Below, piece after piece: positions 54,840 through 63,942 of a DNA stretch of 64,000 bases; the first letter of the stretch is position 1; each line of letters begins with the position of its first letter. The notes under the pieces were generated by a model. That model ran no database searches. It was not told the origin of the DNA and saw only the letters and a list, made by a program, of their open reading frames with translations. Both the position numbers and the translations under genes were made by a program. Source of the stretch: Clostridia bacterium (GTDB lineage: Bacteria > Bacillota > Clostridia > TANB77 > CAG-508); the NCBI GenBank assembly GCA_017404545.1, contig JAFRCC010000007.1, forward strand, positions 36,571-100,570, written 5' to 3'.

Positions 54840-56550
54840 ATACACTTCTAACTCTCTCATATATTTTAAAATATTCATCGCTATATAATAACGAATAGTT
54901 TGTATCTTTATCTAATAAAGAACTTAATTTTGAGTTTTCATATGTTATTACATGAGTAATTTTATATTCTCTAAATTTCTCTTCATAATCTTTAGATAAT
55001 GTATTTATTTTCGTAAAATCTGAGAAAATATCATTTCCTTCATATTTTCCAGACTCATTTTTTTGTCCATTAAACTCTGGTGCGTATAAATCAGCTCTTG
55101 AATCTATAAATACAGGTATTCCCTGGAATAATAAATAACTACCATAGTTATATTCGTTATATAGCCTTAGATTTTCTTTTCCAAATACTGGTATTAATTC
55201 TCTGTTAATATATTCTGCCGCGTTAACTGGATATGATGTTTCATCAATAAATGAATCAATTTTCTTTGATTTGAATTCATATACAGAAATAGCACTTATG
55301 CTAAATACAATTGAAATCATTAGTATATTTCCAACAAACTTTAGCTCTTCTCTATTTATCTCATCAAATTTAATTACTCCTTTTATATTACTTACGACTT
55401 TACACAAAAGTCTAACTAATATAAAATTACCTATTATAACAAGCATTGATATTTGCCTTTGTGAAAAAAAGCTAAGTGCAATCAATCCAGCAAGCATATA
55501 AAAATCACATAGTCTAATTTTAGCTCTTGAGAAAATCAATATACCAAATACTAAAATAAGTATAACAATCATGTTCTCATGAGTTACTAAAACGAGTGGT
55601 TGATGCTCACTTATGCTCTCTGTAGTATTACCTTGCATTGTTTTTACTAAGTATGTATATGGAACATCTTTTATTGGAGTACATAGCCCCATAAAAGCAC
55701 ATACAATCATAACTATAATAAGCCCTTTAATATTTTTTCTTCTTGAAATCTCAATTTTATTTGTTTTGCGAAATCTTGATTCAACCACCCTATCATGCTC
55801 TTTTATCTTTTCTTTTAACTCATTACGTTGTTTCTCATACTCTAACTTTCCAATTTTCTTCTTTTTAAATCTAAGTATAAATCCATTAATATGATTTTCG
55901 TAATCATATGTTGCAATACCTGTACAAACCCAATCTGCAATATATGGTATAAATAATACAAAGAAAAATGGCCATACTGCACAATGAAGATTGGCAATCA
56001 GTAATGAAATTATTATTAAACCAATACCACACCAAACATTTTTCTTCCTTATAAATATCTCAATAAAGAATATAGCAAGTACAAATAACAAATAGGTTAC
56101 AAGTTGTGCTCTTGCTGCTATAAAATTCTTTAAGCAATATATCGTTCCGATAGTTATTAAATATGAGATGTTATGATTTTTATTTAATTTTAAATTTATG
56201 AAATATATTAGCAATCCCAAAAGCACAGCTAATATACATGTGGTAATATATATCCCATAAAATCCCCATCCACTATATATTTTATACGTCAATAAATCAT
56301 ATAACCAATGCGGATATGTATATGGTAAATTATGCCAAGAGAAATGATCTTTCATATCTAATCCTTTATTCCAGGGTAATAGATCTCTTGCATTATCCGT
56401 TGAATTTTGTATTAATTCGCCAATTTTTATTGTATAAAATGTATCATTTTGAAATGTCTTAGGTGTAATCGAATATGAAAAAAATATAATTGTCATAATG
56501 AAAAATATTTCAATAATAAACTTTAAAATTTTATTAACTTTTACATTCAT
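54832..56550 (-). CDS. Multi-pass membrane protein, glycosyltransferase-C-like
   Basis: 572 aa with about ten to twelve membrane segments, a charged cytosolic loop in the middle (KKKKIGKLEYEKQRNELKEK) and a soluble C-terminal domain. That domain holds RLYNEYNYGSYLLFQGIPVFIDSRADLY, a phrase seen in uncharacterised GT-C-like membrane proteins. No donor-binding motif can be named with confidence, so function remains open. First gene of the run to lspA-rluD-rluB, divergent from pflA. Confidence 0.6.
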   Translation of the reverse strand: MNVKVNKILKFIIEIFFIMTIIFFSYSITPKTFQNDTFYTIKIGELIQNSTDNARDLLPWNKGLDMKDHFSWHNLPYTYPHWLYDLLTYKIYSGWGFYGIYITTCILAVLLGLLIYFINLKLNKNHNISYLITIGTIYCLKNFIAARAQLVTYLLFVLAIFFIEIFIRKKNVWCGIGLIIISLLIANLHCAVWPFFFVLFIPYIADWVCTGIATYDYENHINGFILRFKKKKIGKLEYEKQRNELKEKIKEHDRVVESRFRKTNKIEISRRKNIKGLIIVMIVCAFMGLCTPIKDVPYTYLVKTMQGNTTESISEHQPLVLVTHENMIVILILVFGILIFSRAKIRLCDFYMLAGLIALSFFSQRQISMLVIIGNFILVRLLCKVVSNIKGVIKFDEINREELKFVGNILMISIVFSISAISVYEFKSKKIDSFIDETSYPVNAAEYINRELIPVFGKENLRLYNEYNYGSYLLFQGIPVFIDSRADLYAPEFNGQKNESGKYEGNDIFSDFTKINTLSKDYEEKFREYKITHVITYENSKLSSLLDKDTNYSLLYSDEYFKIYERVRSVYE

Positions 56551-56647
56551 ATACTTCCTCTTCTTTCGTGTCTAATTATATCAATTAAGCCTCTTTTTGG
56601 CAATAAAATCTGGGCTTTTTCTTTTGTCTATTTTCTCTATTTTTCAT

Positions 56648-56676
56648 TGATTTACTCATATTAATATGATAATATT
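56648..56676 (+). promoter_or_regulatory. Possible pflA promoter
   Basis: TTGATT, 17 bp, TAATAT, about 37 bp before the pflA start. Confidence 0.6.
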
Positions 56677-56713
56677 CAAAAAAAGATATATACTATATTT
56701 AAGAGGTAAACTT

Positions 56714-57436
56714 ATGGATAAAAAACTTTTAGCAAGAGTCCATTCAATAGACACATTAGGTGCAGTTGATGGCCCTGGAATAAGATTTATAATTTTTTTT
56801 CAAGGATGCGGATTACAGTGTAAATATTGTCAAAATAGAGATACATGGGATTGTAACGCTGGAACAACGTATACTGTGGAAGAAATGACTTCTCATATTT
56901 TAAAATATAAAAATTATTTTATTGCCTCTGGTGGTGGAGTAACAATTAGCGGTGGTGAACCACTGCTTCAACAAAACGTGCTAATTGAACTTTTTAAAGA
57001 ATTAAAAAAGCACAACATATCTACAGCAATTGATACTTCGGGTAATTTTCCAATAACAAACAAATTGAAAGAATTAATTAATTTAACTGATTTGTTCTTA
57101 CTCGATATAAAGTGTATAAATGATGACATATGTAAAGACTTAACTGGAATTTCTAATAAATTAGAGCTAGAATTTGCCAATTATCTTTCTAGTATTAATA
57201 AAGACTTTTGGATCCGACAAGTATTAGTTCCTGGATATACAGATAAAGAAGAAGACTTACTAAAATTAAAGGATTTTATTCATTCCTTAAAAAGTTTAAA
57301 AAGAGTTGACATACTCCCTTACCATGACTTTGGAAAATTTAAATGGGAAAACTTAAATATAGAATATCCTCTTGAAGGTATTAGAACAGCAAATACAGAA
57401 GATGTTGAAAGAGCTAAACGTATTTTAGAAATATAA
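56714..57436 (+). CDS. pflA: Pyruvate formate-lyase activating enzyme
   Basis: Radical-SAM activase that puts the glycyl radical on PflB. The C-x3-C-x2-C motif is in GCGLQCKYCQNRDTW, with VDGPGIRFI before it and ISGGEPLLQ after it. The start is MDKKLLARVHSID at 56714, after AAGAGGT; the upstream open frame from 56666 lacks a ribosome-binding site. 240 aa. Its target pflB lies 2 kb further on the same strand but in a separate transcript. Confidence 0.93.
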   Translation: MDKKLLARVHSIDTLGAVDGPGIRFIIFFQGCGLQCKYCQNRDTWDCNAGTTYTVEEMTSHILKYKNYFIASGGGVTISGGEPLLQQNVLIELFKELKKHNISTAIDTSGNFPITNKLKELINLTDLFLLDIKCINDDICKDLTGISNKLELEFANYLSSINKDFWIRQVLVPGYTDKEEDLLKLKDFIHSLKSLKRVDILPYHDFGKFKWENLNIEYPLEGIRTANTEDVERAKRILEI

Positions 57437-57467
57437 CAAAAGGACAAACTTCCCATTATCCCACAAA

Positions 57468-57498
57468 AAATCCCGGTGCACGTTGTGCATCGGGATTT
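57468..57498. terminator. Bidirectional terminator between pflA and rpsR
   Basis: Fourteen-base stem (57468-57481 and 57485-57498) with one G-U pair, GC-rich centre and A3/T3 ends, between convergent genes. Confidence 0.85.
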
Positions 57499-57504
57499 CT
57501 TTTA

Positions 57505-57786
57505 CTAGTCTTGAGTATATGGAAGCATTGCTATTTGTCTGCATCTCTTTACTGCTAAAGTAATATCTCTTTGATGCTTTGCACATGCTCCAGTTGCTCT
57601 TCTAGGTAATATTTTACCTCTTTCATTTATGAATTTTCTTAATTGATCTGGATTTTTATAATCTAATACAAAGTTCTTATCTTTGCATAATGGGCAAAGC
57701 TTCTTTCTCTTTTTGAACTTTGGATTGAAATCATCATCGTTATTATTGTTTCTATTATTTCTTCTATTATTTTTCTTGTCAGCCAT
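57505..57786 (-). CDS. rpsR: 30S ribosomal protein S18
   Basis: 93 aa. An Asn/Arg-rich N-terminal extension is followed by the S18 core ([45 protein letters not shown]). The CPLC pair is the zinc-binding variant of S18. Last gene of rpsF-ssb-rpsR. Confidence 0.96.
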   Translation of the reverse strand: MADKKNNRRNNRNNNNDDDFNPKFKKRKKLCPLCKDKNFVLDYKNPDQLRKFINERGKILPRRATGACAKHQRDITLAVKRCRQIAMLPYTQD

Positions 57787-57813
57787 TTTATTTTCCCCCC
57801 TATCTAAACCTAA

Positions 57814-58254
57814 TTAAAATGGTAGGTCATCTCCGGAAAAAGTTTCAAAGTCTGAATTTTCACTTGCTCCAGCAGCTGCTTGTGGCATTGCTCCGAATGT
57901 GGCATCAAAGTTTGCTCCTCCGCCATCTCCATCTCTTCTGCTATCAGCAAAATATGCCTCTTCAGCAATGACTTCTGTTACATAGTGTTTTTGACCTTGT
58001 TCATCATCCCAGTTTCTAGTTTGGATTCTTCCAATAACTCCAACTTGTTGACCTTTCTTAAAATATTTACTACAAAATTCACCAGTTTTGCTCCAAGCAA
58101 CTACATTTATAAAGTCTGCTTGTCTTTCCTCTCCAGGACGAGCAAATCTTCTGTTTACTGCTAATGAAAATGAAGCTACTAATGTATTGTTAGTTTGTGT
58201 ATACCTAACCTCTGGGTCTCTTGTTAATCTTCCCATTAAAACAACCTTGTTCAT
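57814..58254 (-). CDS. ssb: Single-stranded DNA-binding protein
   Basis: OB-fold SSB, 146 aa: MNKVVLMGRLTRDPEVRYTQ, WSKTGEFCSKYFKKGQQVGVIGRIQTRNW, then a Gly-rich linker and the acidic tail FSGDDLPF that recruits partner proteins. Between rpsF and rpsR as usual. Confidence 0.96.
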   Translation of the reverse strand: MNKVVLMGRLTRDPEVRYTQTNNTLVASFSLAVNRRFARPGEERQADFINVVAWSKTGEFCSKYFKKGQQVGVIGRIQTRNWDDEQGQKHYVTEVIAEEAYFADSRRDGDGGGANFDATFGAMPQAAAGASENSDFETFSGDDLPF

Positions 58255-58293
58255 ATTTTCACCATTACTTTAGTAAAACTAAAGTTCTTTCTA

Positions 58294-58575
58294 TTAATCT
58301 TGTTTTATTGTCATGAATTTTATAATTTCATCTGTTATTCTGTAATTTCTTTCAAGCTCTGTAATTAGATTTGGATTAGCTTCAAAATAAAATACTGCAT
58401 AAAATCCTTCGTCGAATTTTTTTACATCGTAAGCTAATTTTCTTTTTCCTAATTCATCAACTTTTTCTACTTTACCGTCTTTATTAATTATCTCTGTAAA
58501 CTTTGCGATTAAAGCTTTCATGCTCTCTTCATCTACAGTTGGATTAATAATGACAACACTCTCGTATTTATTCAT
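58294..58575 (-). CDS. rpsF: 30S ribosomal protein S6
   Basis: 93 aa, MNKYESVVIINPTVDEESMKALI, DELGKRKLAYDVKKFDEGFYAVFYFEA-type S6 core. First gene of rpsF-ssb-rpsR, with a TAAGGAGGTG ribosome-binding site. Confidence 0.96.
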   Translation of the reverse strand: MNKYESVVIINPTVDEESMKALIAKFTEIINKDGKVEKVDELGKRKLAYDVKKFDEGFYAVFYFEANPNLITELERNYRITDEIIKFMTIKQD

Positions 58576-58664
58576 TATTCTTTCACCTCCTTATGGATAT
58601 AAAACCTACATTGAGTATGTAAGTAAGGAAATAAGCTTTACAGCTATTTTCTTTAACGAGTGCT

Positions 58665-58693
58665 ATTTTACCACACTTTTCCTTTAAAATCAA
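58665..58693 (-). promoter_or_regulatory. Promoter of rpsF-ssb-rpsR
   Basis: TTGATT, 17 bp, TAAAAT on the minus strand, giving an 80-nt leader before rpsF. Confidence 0.7.
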
Positions 58694-58713
58694 TAGCATT
58701 TTACCAATATTTA

Positions 58714-58743
58714 TTGACAAAATTCTACAAAATAGTGTATGAT
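58714..58743 (+). promoter_or_regulatory. mscL promoter
   Basis: TTGACA, 18 bp, TATGAT, 38 bp before the mscL start. Confidence 0.75.
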
Positions 58744-58780
58744 ATGGATTATGTAAAAGAAAATGAAAGGAGTTTTTTGT

Positions 58781-59245
58781 ATGTTTAAGGAATTTAAAGA
58801 GTTTATTTCCAAAGGAAATGTGATGGATATGGCAATAGGTGTTATTATTGCTAATGCTTTTGCAGCTATTGTTGCCGCCTTCACATCATCATTTATTCAA
58901 CCTATACTTGGATTAATTGGTGGAGCCGAAGTTCATGGAACTATTCCTTTAGGAGATTCAGGTCAGGCAATAGATTATGGAACTTTCCTTACAGCTGTTA
59001 TTAACTTTTTAATCGTTGCATTTATTCTATTCATTATGATAAAAGCTGTTAATATTGCTAACAAAAAGAGCAAAGAAAGATTAGAAAAATTAAGCCAAAA
59101 AGTTATTAAGAAAAGTAAAAAAGGAGCCAAAGAAGAAGCTCCAGTTGAGCCTGAAACTAAATTATGTCCATTCTGTCTAACAGAAATTGCATACAAGGCA
59201 ACAAGATGCCCACATTGTACCTCAGATTTAAACGAAAAAAAATAA
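58781..59245 (+). CDS. mscL: Large-conductance mechanosensitive channel MscL with C-terminal zinc ribbon
   Basis: Pressure-relief pore: FKEFKEFISKGNVMDMAIGVIIANAFAAIV in TM1, and TM2 AVINFLIVAFILFIMIKAV. The last about 25 residues are a zinc ribbon (C-x2-C and C-x2-C in LCPFCLTEIAYKATRCPHC), as seen in many Gram-positive MscL proteins. Start ATG at 58781 with GGAG upstream; the ATG at 58763 overlaps that ribosome-binding site. 154 aa. Confidence 0.93.
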   Translation: MFKEFKEFISKGNVMDMAIGVIIANAFAAIVAAFTSSFIQPILGLIGGAEVHGTIPLGDSGQAIDYGTFLTAVINFLIVAFILFIMIKAVNIANKKSKERLEKLSQKVIKKSKKGAKEEAPVEPETKLCPFCLTEIAYKATRCPHCTSDLNEKK

Positions 59246-59252
59246 ATTTAAG

Positions 59253-59287
59253 AGCTATTCACATATTTAAAGTGAATGGCTTTTTTT
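59253..59287 (+). terminator. mscL terminator
   Basis: Ten-base stem (59253-59262 and 59272-59281; one G-U pair) followed by a run of T. Confidence 0.8.
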
Positions 59288-59341
59288 GTAAAAAAACATT
59301 ATTTTTATATCATGACTCACGTATCTTTTTGTTTGTTTTTG

Positions 59342-59370
59342 TTGATAATAATATTGTCCTATGATATTAT
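59342..59370 (+). promoter_or_regulatory. pflB promoter
   Basis: TTGATA, 17 bp, TATTAT, about 53 bp before the pflB start. The region also holds an ATAATATTGTCC/ATATTATTATTG near-repeat that could bind a redox regulator (inference). Confidence 0.6.
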
Positions 59371-59423
59371 TATTGTCGGAATTTTTCAAATTATAAAATT
59401 TGCAATTCCAAAGGAGGTATTTT

Positions 59424-61661
59424 ATGAATTTCGAACAATGGAGAGATTTTAATGTTGATGGGGAATGGTCAAAAGAAATTGACGTTCGCAACTTTATACA
59501 AAAGAACTACACACCATATACAGGAGATGACACATTTTTAGTAGGTGCTACTGAAAAAACAAAAAAACTTTGGAACGAAGTTTTAAATTTATATGAAAAA
59601 GAAAGAAAAAATGGAGGTGTTTTAGATGCTGATGTAAAAACCCCTTCTACTATAAATGGATATGACGCAGGTTATATAGACAAAGACTTAGAAGAAATTG
59701 TTGGTTTACAAACAGATGCTCCACTAAAAAGAGCGATTATGCCAAATGGCGGTATTCGTATTGTTGAAAAATCATGCGAAGCATATGGGCTAAAAGTTGA
59801 CGAGGAAACTTCTAGAATTTATCACACTTTAAGAAGGACTCATAATGACGGAGTTTTTGCAGTATACACTCCAGACATAAGAGCTGCTCGTAGCTCTCAC
59901 CTATTAACTGGACTTCCAGATGGATATGGGCGTGGAAGAATAATTGGAGATTACAGAAGAGTTGCTCTTTATGGAATAGATACTTTAATAGAAGAAAAGA
60001 AAAAAGATTTAGAAACGTACGACACAGATGAATTTACTTCAGATGTAATTAGAAGTCGCGAAGAAATTCATGACCAGTTAGTTGCATTAGATGATTTAAA
60101 GAAGATGGCAGCGAAATATGGTTTTGACATATCTCATCCAGCGTCAAATGCAAAAGAAGCAATTCAATGGCTTTATTTTGGATACCTAGGTGCCGTAAAA
60201 GACCAAAATGGTGCTGCAATGAGTATTGGTAGAACTTCTACATTCTTAGATATATATATTGAAAGAGATTTAAAAAATGGTACTTTAACAGAAGAGCAAG
60301 CACAAGAATTAATGGATCACTTTGTTATGAAACTAAGACTCGTAAGATTTTTGCGTGCTCCAGAATACAACGAACTATTCAGTGGAGACCCTGTTTGGGT
60401 AACAGAAAGCATTGGGGGTATGGGTGTTGATGGTAGAACTTTAGTCACAAAAAATTCATTCAGGGTTTTACACACATTAAACACATTAGGACCCGCTCCA
60501 GAGCCAAATTTAACAGTTCTATGGTCTAAAAATTTACCACAAGGCTTCAAAGATTTCTGTGCAAAAACGTCAATAAATACATCTGCTATTCAATATGAAA
60601 ACGATGATTTAATGAGAGTTACTCTTGGTGATGATTATGGCATTGCATGTTGTGTATCTCCTATGAGAATAGGAAAACAAATGCAATTTTTCGGTGCTAG
60701 GGCCAACCTAGCAAAAACATTACTATATGCAATAAATGGTGGGCGTGATGAAAATTCTGGAAAACAAGTTGCTCCAAAATTTGTACCAATAACATCGGAC
60801 TATTTAGATTATGATGAAGTTATGGAAAAATTTGACGCAATGATGGAATACGTTGCTAAAATTTATATAAAAGCTTTAAATGCTATTCACTATATGCATG
60901 ACAAATATTCATATGAAGCTTTAGAATTTGCATTACACGACAAAGATATATATAGAACAATGGCATGCGGAATTGCTGGATTATCGGTTGTAGCCGACTC
61001 TCTATCAGCAATAAAATATGCCAAAGTAAAAGTTATAAGAAATGATGAAGGATTAGCAGTTGACTACGAAGTTGAAGGTGATTTTCCTAAATACGGAAAC
61101 GACGATGATAGAGTTGATTCTATAGCTGTTGAAGTTGTAAAATCATTTGAAAGAAAGCTACAAAAACACCAAATATACAGAAATGCTACTCCTACCCTAT
61201 CTGTATTAACAATAACTTCAAATGTTGTTTATGGAAAAGCCACAGGAAATACTCCTGATGGTAGAGCTGCCGGTGTTCCATTTGGACCTGGTGCCAACCC
61301 ACTTTATGGAAGAGATACAAACGGAGCAGTTGCAGTTATGAATACAATAGCAAAGCTTCCTTTTGAATATGCTTCTGATGGTATCTCATACACATTTGCA
61401 ATAACACCAAAAACACTTGGTTCAGATGAAAATACTCAAGTAAACAATTTAGTAGGATTACTTGACGGATATTTTATGCAAACAGGACATCATATAAATG
61501 TAAATGTATTTAATAGGGAACTTCTTGAAGATGCTATGGATCATCCAGAAAAATATCCGCAACTTACGATTCGTGTTTCTGGATATGCAGTTAACTTTAT
61601 AAAACTAACTAGGGAGCAACAATTAGATGTTATAAATAGAACAATTCATGATAAATTTTAA
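59424..61661 (+). CDS. pflB: Pyruvate formate-lyase
   Basis: Glycyl-radical enzyme converting pyruvate and CoA to acetyl-CoA and formate under anaerobiosis. Adjacent active-site cysteines are in [11 protein letters not shown] and the radical glycine is in the C-terminal RVSGYAVNF. Start MNFEQWRDF after AAAGGAGG; the open frame from 59400 begins before the ribosome-binding site. 745 aa is normal. Confidence 0.97.
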   Translation: MNFEQWRDFNVDGEWSKEIDVRNFIQKNYTPYTGDDTFLVGATEKTKKLWNEVLNLYEKERKNGGVLDADVKTPSTINGYDAGYIDKDLEEIVGLQTDAPLKRAIMPNGGIRIVEKSCEAYGLKVDEETSRIYHTLRRTHNDGVFAVYTPDIRAARSSHLLTGLPDGYGRGRIIGDYRRVALYGIDTLIEEKKKDLETYDTDEFTSDVIRSREEIHDQLVALDDLKKMAAKYGFDISHPASNAKEAIQWLYFGYLGAVKDQNGAAMSIGRTSTFLDIYIERDLKNGTLTEEQAQELMDHFVMKLRLVRFLRAPEYNELFSGDPVWVTESIGGMGVDGRTLVTKNSFRVLHTLNTLGPAPEPNLTVLWSKNLPQGFKDFCAKTSINTSAIQYENDDLMRVTLGDDYGIACCVSPMRIGKQMQFFGARANLAKTLLYAINGGRDENSGKQVAPKFVPITSDYLDYDEVMEKFDAMMEYVAKIYIKALNAIHYMHDKYSYEALEFALHDKDIYRTMACGIAGLSVVADSLSAIKYAKVKVIRNDEGLAVDYEVEGDFPKYGNDDDRVDSIAVEVVKSFERKLQKHQIYRNATPTLSVLTITSNVVYGKATGNTPDGRAAGVPFGPGANPLYGRDTNGAVAVMNTIAKLPFEYASDGISYTFAITPKTLGSDENTQVNNLVGLLDGYFMQTGHHINVNVFNRELLEDAMDHPEKYPQLTIRVSGYAVNFIKLTREQQLDVINRTIHDKF

Positions 61662-61713
61662 TTTTTTGAAAAATAGAAATAGTTCTATTTTATTAGATTT
61701 TACGTATAAAAAT

Positions 61714-61756
61714 AAAAAAAACTTCAGATAATTTTAGAATTATCTGAAGCTTTTTT
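61714..61756. terminator. Bidirectional terminator between pflB and the MFS gene
   Basis: Twelve-base perfect arms (61722-61733 and 61738-61749) with A7 before and T7 after. Confidence 0.85.
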
Positions 61757-61817
61757 TATCATTAGCAATAATTATCGCTACCATAATTAGTACATTTTCG
61801 CCAATTTCGATCAAACC

Positions 61818-63053
61818 TCATTCCTTGTTAATACCATCACCCAAAGTTTTAATTTGATTTACTTTTTCAATCTTCTTAATCTGCTTGTATGCAAGAAGAG
61901 TCATCGGTAAAAATACAATAATTACTCCTACAAGGGCCAATTGCAACTTAATATTTCCAAGATAGTTAACAATGTATACCAGCGGAATGTAAAGAATTCT
62001 CGCACCTGTAGAAGCTACAGATAACACACTAGTTTGAACTTCGTCCTTTGTTGATTCCTGAAGTGGTGTAACCATACTTCCTTCAATCAATCCATGAACA
62101 AATCCATTAAGTCCAAACAGCCAAACGGTTACAATATTTGTATTCAAAACAAGAATTGTCATCCAAAGCATCTCAATAATAACTGGTATTGCAAACTTAT
62201 TTGATGTCTTAAAAATAATTGTCTTTTCAGAAAGCTTACTACCTACAATCTGCATAGCATAGTTTATTACCCATCCAAAGCTTACAATTTCCATAGGTAC
62301 ACCAACCATTACAAGCAATGGTGTAAATACCCAAATCTGAGAATGTGTTAATTCCTTGCCTAAAATGTAGCTAAACAAAAATGTTCTAACTTTAGAATCT
62401 TTTACAAATTCCTTTACATTGATTGCCATGTCCTTAATTGGGTTATGATGTTTCACTTCTACCTTGTTGTCGAAATCTTTAATACCTATAGCAATAATAC
62501 CACCAATAAAGTATGGAAAGAACGACATTCCAAGTGTGAGACGTAAACTAATTTTGGCAATAAATCCCCCAAGAACAACTACTACCAACAACGAGATATA
62601 TCTTGCAGTGTGAACTCTGATGTTTGTTTTTCTGAACAGATCTCCTGAAGGGTCAATTTTGTTACAATTGTACTTAATAAAGCTCTGATCTACGCCATTT
62701 GTCATTGCCATAAATAAACCCAGTAAACATTCTGACAAAATGGCCATATACATATTCTGAGCAAATGCGTAAACAACAAACGTAATAGCAACACCCAAAT
62801 CTCCTACAACATTTAAGACCTTTCTGTTAAAACGGTCTGCAATGTATCCCATAGGAATATCCAGAGCAAAAATTACAATTGTGAACATCATCTGCGTAAG
62901 TCCAATATCAGTCTGATTCATTCCTATGGAATTCCAAAAAAGCGTTACCACGGAAATTGAAAAACCAGCCCCAATTGAGGTTAAAACTGTCTCCCAGATG
63001 ATTCGTCTAAGGTTTCTCTTGTACATTTTCGAGCCCTCATTCTTGTGTGTCAT
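61818..63053 (-). CDS. MFS efflux transporter, probably antibiotic resistance (Tet(40)/TetA(P)-like?)
   Basis: 411 aa with about 12 membrane segments: GFSISVVTLFWNSIGM, DIPMGYIADRFNRKVLNVVGDLG (MFS motif A region), then two six-helix halves and a basic C-terminal tail. Start MTHKNEGSKM at 63053 after AAAAGGAG. The codon mix looks less AT-extreme than its neighbours, which suggests transfer. A consensus promoter and an attenuator-like leader precede it, typical of genes induced by translation inhibitors. The resemblance to Tet(40) comes from memory, so the substrate is not proven. Confidence 0.75.
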   Translation of the reverse strand: MTHKNEGSKMYKRNLRRIIWETVLTSIGAGFSISVVTLFWNSIGMNQTDIGLTQMMFTIVIFALDIPMGYIADRFNRKVLNVVGDLGVAITFVVYAFAQNMYMAILSECLLGLFMAMTNGVDQSFIKYNCNKIDPSGDLFRKTNIRVHTARYISLLVVVVLGGFIAKISLRLTLGMSFFPYFIGGIIAIGIKDFDNKVEVKHHNPIKDMAINVKEFVKDSKVRTFLFSYILGKELTHSQIWVFTPLLVMVGVPMEIVSFGWVINYAMQIVGSKLSEKTIIFKTSNKFAIPVIIEMLWMTILVLNTNIVTVWLFGLNGFVHGLIEGSMVTPLQESTKDEVQTSVLSVASTGARILYIPLVYIVNYLGNIKLQLALVGVIIVFLPMTLLAYKQIKKIEKVNQIKTLGDGINKE

Positions 63054-63101
63054 ATAAATTCTCCTTTTCATATTATTTTGGCACAAAGTTATTGAAGAAA
63101 C

Positions 63102-63141
63102 AAAAAAACCCATGAAGTTTGTCGTTTAAGACTCCTTCATG
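63102..63141 (-). promoter_or_regulatory. Attenuator hairpin in the MFS leader
   Basis: CATGAAG and its complement (63111-63117 and 63135-63141) followed on the minus strand by GG and T7 (63108-63102). This is an intrinsic terminator placed inside the leader, before the gene. The loop side contains a tiny frame ATG-AAG-GAG-TCT-TAA that could be a leader peptide. A second small hairpin (ACCAATTGCATAATTGGT) lies upstream. Confidence 0.65.
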
Positions 63142-63228
63142 AGCTATAATCTCAATAATCAGTGTACCAATTATGCAATTGGCTGTGCAGCTCCCTTTTA
63201 GGTTATGCACACTCTTAATATGTTTCTT

Positions 63229-63257
63229 ATTGTAGCATATCGTTCAGATTATGTCAA
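63229..63257 (-). promoter_or_regulatory. Promoter of the MFS gene
   Basis: TTGACA, 17 bp, TACAAT on the minus strand, a near-perfect promoter. It gives a leader of about 170 nt. Confidence 0.85.
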
Positions 63258-63285
63258 CTCTTTTTTGAATTTTTTTTGTTTTTTC

Positions 63286-63314
63286 TTGACAAAGAACTTT
63301 TGTTCGTATATACT
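63286..63314 (+). promoter_or_regulatory. LexA-controlled promoter of the yneA-like gene
   Basis: TTGACA, 17 bp, TATACT. Between the two boxes lies GAACTTTTGTTC (63294-63305), a perfect match to the Gram-positive SOS box core GAAC-N4-GTTC. Confidence 0.85.
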
Positions 63315-63358
63315 AAACGAAGTAAAACAAATATATGTTCTTTTATGGAGGTACTTGT

Positions 63359-63673
63359 ATGAAGCTAAAAATTGTTAATAAAACAAAATTTTTTAGAAGT
63401 TTTATCCTATTTACAGTGGCTTTGTCATTTATATTATTAAATATAGGAAATAAGTCTGCATCTGAAGAAATTCAAAATTATAAAACAATAACTGTAAATA
63501 GTGGTGATACCCTGTGGAGTATCGCCCAATACGAAAAAAATGAAAACAATTATTACAAAGATACAGATATACGAGAAATTGTTCACGATATAAAAGAAAT
63601 AAATAATTTAAAAAGTAGTAATTTAAATGTAAACCAGAGCTTAAAAATACCAACAAATACGATTGTTCAGTAA
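63359..63673 (+). CDS. yneA: YneA-like SOS cell-division inhibitor (LysM protein)
   Basis: 104 aa: N-terminal membrane anchor (FILFTVALSFILLNIG), then a LysM domain (TITVNSGDTLWSIAQYEKN, ending NQSLKIPTN). Size and layout match YneA, which delays septation after DNA damage by acting outside the membrane. Start ATG 63359 after GGAGG; the ATG at 63335 precedes the ribosome-binding site. SOS box in the promoter. lexA itself is not in the window. Confidence 0.8.
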   Translation: MKLKIVNKTKFFRSFILFTVALSFILLNIGNKSASEEIQNYKTITVNSGDTLWSIAQYEKNENNYYKDTDIREIVHDIKEINNLKSSNLNVNQSLKIPTNTIVQ

Positions 63674-63687
63674 TCGTAAAATACAAC

Positions 63688-63720
63688 ACACGACCTAATT
63701 AAATGAAGTCGTGTTTTTTT
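63688..63720 (+). terminator. Terminator after the yneA-like gene
   Basis: Seven-base stem ACACGAC with its complement (63708-63714), then T7. Confidence 0.75.
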
Positions 63721-63762
63721 ATGATTATATTTATAGATTCCACCATAAATAACTTAATCAAA

Positions 63763-63791
63763 ATAAAAAAAGAAACAGTTCACTAACTGTT
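63763..63791 (-). terminator. Terminator of the tRNA transcript
   Basis: Stem AACAGTT (63774-63780) with AACTGTT (63785-63791), followed on the minus strand by T-rich sequence down to 63763; just downstream of tRNA-Phe. Confidence 0.75.
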
Positions 63792-63799
63792 CCTCTATC

Positions 63800-63875
63800 T
63801 GGTGGCTTGAAGTGGAATCGAACCACTGACACGGGGATTTTCAGTCCCCTGCTCTACCCACTGAGCTATCAAGCC
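63800..63875 (-). tRNA. tRNA-Phe (anticodon GAA)
   Basis: 76 nt with encoded CCA. The acceptor GGCTTGA pairs with TCAAGCC. The anticodon loop CTGAAAA sits on a GGGGA/TCCCC stem, and the T-loop is TTCGATT. All arms pair. Confidence 0.95.
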
Positions 63876-63907
63876 AAATATTACGGTTAACTTATCTTTT
63901 ATATAAA

Positions 63908-63932
63908 TAATAGGAAAGTTTAACTTTCCTAT
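63908..63932. repeat. Palindrome between the two tRNA genes
   Basis: Eleven-base perfect arms AATAGGAAAGT and complement with a 3-nt loop, in the tRNA-Asp/tRNA-Phe spacer. Probably a processing hairpin. Confidence 0.5.
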
Positions 63933-63942
63933 TACCTACATA

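Noticed and set aside
58576..58664. S6:S18 autoregulatory leader motif before rpsF
   Set aside because: The leader lacks the CCG-containing bulge expected for that motif; only a plain 80-nt leader is seen.
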